A program made the translations under genes and the position numbers. DNA of 64,000 bases from Acinetobacter sp. NIPH 2699 (GTDB taxonomy: Bacteria > Pseudomonadota > Gammaproteobacteria > Pseudomonadales > Moraxellaceae), in assembly GCF_022549355.1 (NCBI RefSeq), contig NZ_JAKZGL010000005.1, forward strand, positions 186,001-250,000, written 5' to 3'. The number at the start of each line of letters is the position of its first letter. The stretch's first letter is position 1. The notes under the pieces were generated by a model. The model ran no database searches and had not been told where the DNA came from. It saw only the letters and a program-made list of their open reading frames with translations. Below are positions 55,840 to 64,000 of the stretch, one piece after another.

Positions 55840-57114
55840 ATGATGTCTTTATCATATACGGATCAAAATAGCGGTGCTTGGCAAACTTATCTCACTCAAA
55901 TTGATCGAGTGACACCTTATTTAGATGCAGATCTCAGCAATTTTGTGAATACGCTGAAACGCCCAAAACGAACTCTAATCGTGGATGTGCCGATTGTGAT
56001 GGATGATGGAAGCATTCGTCATTTTGAGGGATATCGCGTACAGCACAACTTGTCGCGTGGTCCGGGTAAAGGCGGTATCCGCTACCATCATGATGTTGAG
56101 CTGAATGAAGTGATGGCGCTATCTGCTTGGATGACGATTAAAACCGCTGTACTTAATCTGCCATTTGGTGGTGCCAAAGGTGGTGTCCGTGTCAATCCCA
56201 AAGAACTTTCACCACGTGAATTAGAGCGTTTAACCCGCCGTTTTACCAGTGAAATTAGTTCAATTATTGGTCCTCAAATTGATATTCCTGCACCCGATGT
56301 CGGTACAAATGCCAATATCATGGGCTGGATGATGGACACCTATTCAAGTATCAAAGGTCATACCGTAACAGGTGTGGTGACTGGTAAACCTGTACATTTA
56401 GGTGGTTCGCTCGGGCGTGTTCGTGCCACAGGTCGTGGTGTGTTTGTGACGGGTTTAGAAGTCGCCAAGAAAATTAATCTCACTGTATCCGGTAGTAAAG
56501 TTGCTGTTCAGGGCTTTGGTAATGTCGGGAACGAAGCGGCTTATTTGTTTAGCCATGCGGGTGCAAAAATTGTCTGTGTGCAAGATCACACCGGTACAAT
56601 TTTTAATGCAGAAGGCTTAAACGTCAAAGCATTACAAAAGCATGTTGTAGAACAAGGTGGTGTGATGGGCTTTGCTGATGCCACCGTGATTGCGGATGAA
56701 GCGTTTTGGGATGTCGAGATGGATATTCTGATTCCTGCGGCATTGGAAGGTCAGATTACCGTTGAACGTGCACAAAAGCTAAAGGCCAAAATCGTGCTTG
56801 AAGGTGCCAATGGTCCAACGTATCCAGAAGCAGATGATGTTTTTATTGAGCGCAACATCATTGTTGTTCCTGATGTCATTTGTAACGCAGGTGGTGTGAC
56901 CGTCAGTTATTTTGAGTGGGTTCAAGATATGGCGAGTTACTTCTGGACGGAAGATGAGATCAATGAACGCCTCGATAAATTAATGATTCAAGCCACTGCG
57001 GATGTCTGGGAAATCGCCCAACATAAAGTATGTAGTCTACGTACAGCCGCTTATATTCTGGCCTGCGAACGTATTCTAAAAGCGCGTAAAGAACGCGGTA
57101 TTTTCCCGGGATAA
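55840..57114 (+). CDS. gdhA: Glu/Leu/Phe/Val dehydrogenase (glutamate dehydrogenase)
   Basis: The 424-residue amino acid dehydrogenase deaminates glutamate to 2-oxoglutarate. The substrate-binding lysine region reads [11 protein letters not shown] near residue 112, and the Rossmann motif [17 protein letters not shown] lies near residue 225. It leads into the ast operon, so the glutamate formed from arginine can enter the TCA cycle. ATGs at 55840 and 55843 are both possible, after AAGGAAC. Cofactor preference (NAD or NADP) is not certain. Confidence 0.92.
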   Translation: MMSLSYTDQNSGAWQTYLTQIDRVTPYLDADLSNFVNTLKRPKRTLIVDVPIVMDDGSIRHFEGYRVQHNLSRGPGKGGIRYHHDVELNEVMALSAWMTIKTAVLNLPFGGAKGGVRVNPKELSPRELERLTRRFTSEISSIIGPQIDIPAPDVGTNANIMGWMMDTYSSIKGHTVTGVVTGKPVHLGGSLGRVRATGRGVFVTGLEVAKKINLTVSGSKVAVQGFGNVGNEAAYLFSHAGAKIVCVQDHTGTIFNAEGLNVKALQKHVVEQGGVMGFADATVIADEAFWDVEMDILIPAALEGQITVERAQKLKAKIVLEGANGPTYPEADDVFIERNIIVVPDVICNAGGVTVSYFEWVQDMASYFWTEDEINERLDKLMIQATADVWEIAQHKVCSLRTAAYILACERILKARKERGIFPG

Positions 57115-57136
57115 ATTCAAGACCTCAGCTTAAAAC

Positions 57137-57163
57137 TGGGCTGTTAAACATCTAAACAGCCCA
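57137..57163 (+). repeat. Stem-loop between gdhA and astC
   Basis: TGGGCTGTT and AACAGCCCA form a nine-base-pair stem around nine bases. There is no T-run, so readthrough with processing or partial termination is likelier than full termination. Confidence 0.5.
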
Positions 57164-57192
57164 ACGATCAAACAGGAAGTGAGTAAATAAAA

Positions 57193-58398
57193 ATGAGTAA
57201 TGTCGCGATTACACGTAGCAATTTTAATGATTGGATGGTTCCCGTTTTTGCGCCAGCAAATTTCATTTTAGTGCGTGGTGAAGGCTCTCGTCTGTGGGAT
57301 CAAAATGAGAAAGAGTATATTGATTTTGCAGGTGGAATTGCAGTCAATGCGCTAGGTCATGCCCATCCTGTTGCAGTCAATGCACTCACTGAACAAGCGC
57401 AAAAGCTTTGGCATGTTGGCAATGGTTATACCAATGAGCCTGTATTGGGTCTTGCGAAGCAATTGGTTGAAAGTACCTTTGCAGACAAAGTGTTTTTCTG
57501 TAACTCAGGTGCAGAAGCCAACGAAGCAGCGTTAAAACTGGCGCGTAAAGTTGGCTTATTAAGCGGTAATCCGAAAAAGAAGCATATCGTTGCATTTAAA
57601 AATGCCTTTCATGGTCGCACTTTATTTACCGTGACCGCAGGCGGTCAACCGAAATATTCTCAAGATTTTGCACCATTGCCAGAAGGCATTGAACATACTG
57701 CATTCAATGATTTGGAGGCTGCAAAAGCAGTCATCACCGAAGATACCTGTGCGGTGATTGTTGAACCAATTCAGGGGGAAGGTGGTGTTGTTCCTGCTGA
57801 TCTTGAGTTCTTAAAAGGTTTGCGTGACCTCTGTGATGAAAAAGGCGCAGTGCTGATTTTTGACGAAGTGCAAACTGGTGTTGGTCGTACAGGTTCACTT
57901 TACGCTTATATGAATACAGGCGTGACACCTGACATTTTGACCACAGCAAAAGCACTCGGTGGTGGTTTTCCAATTGGTGCCATGATCACCACGGATAAAT
58001 ACGCCAACATGTTTGTTGTCGGTGATCACGGTACAACTTATGGTGGCAATCCATTGGCATCTGCGGTGGCGGCAGCGGTATTTGGATTTATCAATACCCC
58101 AGAAGTTTTAGACGGTGTGAAACAACGTCATCAGTATTTTGTCGATGCTTTAAATAAAATCAACGCTGAATATGATCTGTTTAAAGAAATTCGTGGGCAG
58201 GGCTTATTGATTGGTTGTGTACTCAAAGATGAATATGCAGGCAAAGCCAAAAATATCGTGACCCTAGCGGGTGAAGAAAGTCTTTTAGCCTTGGTTGCGG
58301 GCGCTGACGTGGTGCGTTTTACCCCCTCACTGATTATTCCAAAAGAAGATATTGATGAAGGTCTAAACCGTTTTGCTCGTGCTTTAGCACGCCTCTAA
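57193..58398 (+). CDS. astC: Succinylornithine/acetylornithine transaminase
   Basis: The 401-residue class III PLP aminotransferase converts succinylornithine to succinylglutamate semialdehyde, the third step of arginine succinyltransferase catabolism. The PLP lysine lies in [16 protein letters not shown] near residue 252. [16 protein letters not shown] near residue 103 binds the phosphate, and [10 protein letters not shown] is also present. ArgD-type activity is possible, but the ast neighbours support AstC. An AGGAAGTGAG sequence precedes the start. Confidence 0.94.
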   Translation: MSNVAITRSNFNDWMVPVFAPANFILVRGEGSRLWDQNEKEYIDFAGGIAVNALGHAHPVAVNALTEQAQKLWHVGNGYTNEPVLGLAKQLVESTFADKVFFCNSGAEANEAALKLARKVGLLSGNPKKKHIVAFKNAFHGRTLFTVTAGGQPKYSQDFAPLPEGIEHTAFNDLEAAKAVITEDTCAVIVEPIQGEGGVVPADLEFLKGLRDLCDEKGAVLIFDEVQTGVGRTGSLYAYMNTGVTPDILTTAKALGGGFPIGAMITTDKYANMFVVGDHGTTYGGNPLASAVAAAVFGFINTPEVLDGVKQRHQYFVDALNKINAEYDLFKEIRGQGLLIGCVLKDEYAGKAKNIVTLAGEESLLALVAGADVVRFTPSLIIPKEDIDEGLNRFARALARL

Positions 58399-58419
58399 AT
58401 CTTTAGTGAGCATCTAACC

Positions 58420-60932
<2,513 letters not shown>

Positions 60933-60965
60933 GTTGAATTGCACCGTGACGATATGGAGAGAGAA

Positions 60966-62306
60966 ATGTCTGGTTATGAAATAAATTTTGATGGTTTAGT
61001 TGGACCAACGCATCATTATGCAGGTTTATCCTTTGGTAATGTGGCATCGACCAAGAATCGTAATAACGCGTCAAATCCTAAATTAGCTGCCAAGCAAGGC
61101 TTGATGAAAATGAAAGCCCTTGCTGATCTTGGATTAAAACAAGGTGTGTTTGCCCCGCAAGAACGTCCGCATGTGCCGACCTTACGCCGTTTGGGTTTTA
61201 CTGGCAGTGATATTGATGTCATCACTCAGGCGATGCGTACTGCACCTGCCTTATTATCATCGTTAAGTTCTGCATCATCCATGTGGACCGCAAATGCGTG
61301 TACGGTTTCTCCATCTGCGGATAGTGCTGATGGGCGTGTACATTTTACTGCTGCCAACTTGAATAATAAGTTCCATCGATCAATTGAGCATCATACGACC
61401 ACGCGTATCCTTCAAGCGATGTTCAATAATGATGTATATTTCACGCATCATGAAGCATTGCCAGAAGCCGCTTTGTTTGGCGATGAAGGTGCTGCTAACC
61501 ATAACCGTTTGGGTGGTGCGTATGACCAAGCGGGTGTGCAGGTTTTTGTGTATGGGCAGCAACAACTTGGCGGTACGGTTGCGCCACAAAAGTTCCCAGC
61601 GCGTCAAACCCGTGAAGCCAGTGAAGCAATCGTGCGTTTACATCGTCTAGATGCAAAACGCACAGTGTTCATCCAGCAAAATCCTGAGGTGATTGATAAA
61701 GGTGTGTTTCATAACGATGTGATCGCTGTGAGTAATCAACAGGTTCTATTTCATCATCAACAAGCTTTTTTAAATCAATCAGCAGCGCTGAGTGAAATTG
61801 CTAAAAAAATGGCGGATATTGATCAGGAATTTATTTCGATTGAAGTGCCTGAAAGTCGTGTCACGGTTGAAGATGCAGTCGCAACTTACTTATTCAACAG
61901 TCAAATTTTGACCCGTGCCGATGGTGGGATGAGCATTGTTGTGCCAGAGGAATCACGCCAAAACAAAGCGGTGTGGAGCTATTTGAATGACATGATTCAA
62001 ATGGGAACGCCGATTGATGATCTTAAAGTCTTTGATTTGCGTGAAAGTATGCGCAATGGCGGTGGACCTGCATGTTTAAGATTGCGTGTTGCAGTCAATG
62101 AAGCTGAGCTTAATGCGGTGAATCCGAACTTATTGATGAATGATGCTTTGTTCAAAACCCTTAATCAGTGGGTTGATCGGCATTACCGTGATGAGTTAAC
62201 GCAGGATGATTTAGCTGATCCAAGTTTATTGATCGAGAGCCGTAGCGCACTGGATGAATTGACCAAAATTTTGGGCTTGGGTTCGGTGTATCACTTTCAA
62301 AGATAG
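60966..62306 (+). CDS. astB: N-succinylarginine dihydrolase
   Basis: The 446-residue enzyme hydrolyses succinylarginine to succinylornithine, ammonia and CO2, the second step. It belongs to the amidinotransferase fold. [19 protein letters not shown] opens the protein, [10 protein letters not shown] follows, and the C-terminal [12 protein letters not shown] holds the catalytic cysteine. The frame reaches back to 60939, but ATG 60966 has GAGAGA just upstream and gives the family N-terminus. Confidence 0.96.
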   Translation: MSGYEINFDGLVGPTHHYAGLSFGNVASTKNRNNASNPKLAAKQGLMKMKALADLGLKQGVFAPQERPHVPTLRRLGFTGSDIDVITQAMRTAPALLSSLSSASSMWTANACTVSPSADSADGRVHFTAANLNNKFHRSIEHHTTTRILQAMFNNDVYFTHHEALPEAALFGDEGAANHNRLGGAYDQAGVQVFVYGQQQLGGTVAPQKFPARQTREASEAIVRLHRLDAKRTVFIQQNPEVIDKGVFHNDVIAVSNQQVLFHHQQAFLNQSAALSEIAKKMADIDQEFISIEVPESRVTVEDAVATYLFNSQILTRADGGMSIVVPEESRQNKAVWSYLNDMIQMGTPIDDLKVFDLRESMRNGGGPACLRLRVAVNEAELNAVNPNLLMNDALFKTLNQWVDRHYRDELTQDDLADPSLLIESRSALDELTKILGLGSVYHFQR

Positions 62307-62350
62307 GACGTGGAAATCGTCTGTAGAATGACTTTTAAGGATAAAGGTAC

Positions 62351-63325
62351 ATGCTTGATCTATTAACACTGACCTTAGCGCAGCAGACACCTGAGCAAAC
62401 GCAGGGTGCGGTTGCAGGTTTTACATGGCAATGGCTTGGTGAAGGGTTATTGCAATGCACACCAAAAACCGCCTATAGAAAAAGCATCGTCCTTTCTGCT
62501 GGTATTCATGGCAATGAAACTGCACCAATTGAGTTATTGGCAAATATTATTCAAGATTTATTTGCACAACGTTTAACTTTAACCGTTCGGATACTGTTTG
62601 TTTTGGGCAATCCTGAAGCGATTCGACAAGGTGTTCGCTATCTAGAAAATGATATGAATCGCATGTTTTGTGGCGGCTATCAGCATCTCGTACAAGATCA
62701 AGAAACACATCGAGCTGCTCAATTAGAGCAAGTAACTGCACAGTTTTTTCAACACAGTCATGTGGATGCTCAGCGATATCATTATGATTTGCATACTGCA
62801 ATTCGTGCCTCTTTATTGCCTGTTTTCGCCTTATTTCCCTATCAAACGAACGCTTATGATGACTTCCTGATCCGAAGTCTAAATGCGGCTGATCTGGATG
62901 CTTTGGTCTATCACAATGCTGTTGGAAAAACCTTTACTCATTTTACTGCCGAGTCTTTCCACGCAGCGAGCAGTACTTTGGAGTTAGGTAAGGCAAAGCC
63001 ATTTGGTGCAAATGATTTATCAGAATTTGCTGCGATTGATCGGGTGTTACGTGCGGTGCTTTCAGGTCAAGCATTACCTTCGAGACAAAAGCCAAATATT
63101 CGCCAATTTAAGGTGGTGGACTCCATCTTAAAACAAAGTGAAGATTTTCAACTGAGATTAAGTGCCGATGCGCCAAACTTTTCTAGCTTTCAGAAAGGTG
63201 AGCTGATTGCAACGCAACAGTCGGGAAATGAGGTCGTGCACGAGCAACAGGTTTGGATTTTGTTTCCAAATCCAAAGGTGAAAATAGGGCTTCGGGCAGG
63301 ATTGATTTTAAAAGAAATTGAATAG
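62351..63325 (+). CDS. astE: Succinylglutamate desuccinylase
   Basis: The 324-residue zinc-dependent hydrolase splits succinylglutamate to succinate and glutamate, the last step. Zinc ligands are His and Glu in [11 protein letters not shown] (about residues 53-56) and His in YDLHTAIR (near residue 147). The C-terminal glutamate region [11 protein letters not shown] fits the AstE/aspartoacylase family. It is the last gene of astCADBE, in the same order as in E. coli. Confidence 0.96.
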   Translation: MLDLLTLTLAQQTPEQTQGAVAGFTWQWLGEGLLQCTPKTAYRKSIVLSAGIHGNETAPIELLANIIQDLFAQRLTLTVRILFVLGNPEAIRQGVRYLENDMNRMFCGGYQHLVQDQETHRAAQLEQVTAQFFQHSHVDAQRYHYDLHTAIRASLLPVFALFPYQTNAYDDFLIRSLNAADLDALVYHNAVGKTFTHFTAESFHAASSTLELGKAKPFGANDLSEFAAIDRVLRAVLSGQALPSRQKPNIRQFKVVDSILKQSEDFQLRLSADAPNFSSFQKGELIATQQSGNEVVHEQQVWILFPNPKVKIGLRAGLILKEIE

Positions 63326-63423
63326 GATTTAAGCCTTAGAAATAGCTTGGATGCTAACAAAGCTAGGAAAAATATGGAGTTTGAATATGGATATTCAGTA
63401 AAAAATAAAACGCAGAAAACAAA

Positions 63424-63438
63424 ATATCCGTCGGATAT
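63424..63438. promoter_or_regulatory. 15-bp perfect dyad upstream of the permease
   Basis: ATATCCG and CGGATAT flank one central T, 66 bases before the permease start. It could be an operator or the centre of a promoter-proximal site. The binding protein is unknown. Confidence 0.35.
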
Positions 63439-63504
63439 AAAAAGTGTATGAAATTGAAACCGCAAGGACAGGTTGTCATAAGAATATCGTTGGAGTGATC
63501 ATGT

Positions 63505-64000
63505 ATGAGTAACAATAATGAAAAGACATTTCTATCGGGAGATGTCTTGGGCGGGCAGTATGCGCCCCAGCAAGACACATCCAACCCATCAAATATTTCT
63601 TCAGCAGAAATCGTGGTCGGTCAACCCTTAAAACGTGCCATGACCAAACGTCATTTGGTCATGCTTTCATTGGGTGGTGCGATTGGCACAGGGTTATTTT
63701 TAGGTTCGGGAGATGTGATTTCTCAGGCAGGTCCAATAGGCGCTATTTTAGCTTACTTACTGGGTGGTGTGATTGCATATATGGTGATGCTGTGCCTCGG
63801 TGAGTTAGCGGTACATATGCCTGTTTCAGGTTCTTTTGGTGAATATGCGAGAACCTATATTGGGCCTGGTACAGGCTACATGGTAACGTGGTTATATTGG
63901 TTAACATGGACAGCGACATTGGGCACGGAGTTTACTGCGGCTGCATTGTTAATGCAGGAATGGTTTCCTTCGGTTTCGATGTGGACATGGACACTTTTAT
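63505..64000 (+). CDS. Amino acid permease (APC superfamily), 3'-truncated by window edge
   Basis: The frame starts at ATG 63505 after GGAGTGATC and stays open to the right edge (165 codons). After a polar N-terminal tail of about 45 residues come [58 protein letters not shown] and the aromatic [20 protein letters not shown]. These are the hallmarks of the AAT family (AroP/LysP/AnsP-like). Its place after ast genes suggests arginine or glutamate-family uptake, but the substrate cannot be fixed from half a protein. Confidence 0.9.
   Translation, partial: MSNNNEKTFLSGDVLGGQYAPQQDTSNPSNISSAEIVVGQPLKRAMTKRHLVMLSLGGAIGTGLFLGSGDVISQAGPIGAILAYLLGGVIAYMVMLCLGELAVHMPVSGSFGEYARTYIGPGTGYMVTWLYWLTWTATLGTEFTAAALLMQEWFPSVSMWTWTLL

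Overview
The window is chromosomal DNA from an Acinetobacter-type gammaproteobacterium. The evidence is moderate-to-low GC with AT-rich spacers, a tmRNA tag reading ANDETYALAA, an ABZJ_00895-type membrane protein, the bamE/fur and pilT/pilU neighbourhoods, and a hemophore/Slam/heme-oxygenase (hemO) cluster of the kind described in Acinetobacter baumannii. There are no complete insertion sequences, CRISPR arrays, rRNA or tRNA genes. The tmRNA gene is the only stable RNA gene seen.

Region 1 (1-24.2 kb) is mostly core genome. It holds a Rep helicase cut by the left edge, dut, an AlgC-type phosphomannomutase, argB, an OlsB-type ornithine acyltransferase, a class II amidotransferase, a bacteriohemerythrin, a reduced NSS-like membrane protein with rnfH, bamE divergent from fur, pilT-pilU, yggS, sbcD-sbcC, a crotonase, a VOC protein, an ABZJ_00895 protein, a YfcH-like epimerase, a ThiO-like oxidase, hemB and a hotdog thioesterase. 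A 177-bp imperfect palindrome separates hemB from the ThiO-like gene.

Region 2 (24.4-25.8 kb) is ssrA (tmRNA) followed by about 1 kb of decayed sequence, including the 3' end of a TetR-family regulator. This looks like an old integration site.

Region 3 (25.5-50.9 kb) is a 25-kb iron and heme acquisition block. First comes a Fur-box-preceded operon of DUF3649, PepSY-TM reductase (FpvG/FoxB-like) and DUF3325 genes. Facing it is a FecI-FecR-TonB receptor set for a ferri-siderophore. Divergent from that FecI, across a Fur box, lies a complete MdtABC/NodT-type RND efflux operon. A second Fur box then starts the heme operon: FecI, FecR, an STN-containing receptor (HphR-like), a hemophilin-like hemophore (HphA), its Slam-type translocator (HsmA-like), a dedicated TonB and heme oxygenase HemO, followed by a YbaN-family membrane protein. 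Both receptor genes are preceded, just after the fecR stop codon, by similar sequences that look like ECF-sigma promoters.

Region 4 (51-55.2 kb) has an HxlR-type regulator divergent from a little-characterised five-gene set: metal-dependent hydrolase, PaaI-like thioesterase, GST, and two atypical SDR proteins whose catalytic residues are altered or missing.

Region 5 (55.2-64 kb) is arginine and glutamate catabolism. An Lrp/AsnC regulator is divergent from glutamate dehydrogenase and the complete astCADBE operon (arginine to glutamate plus succinate). An amino acid permease cut by the right edge follows.
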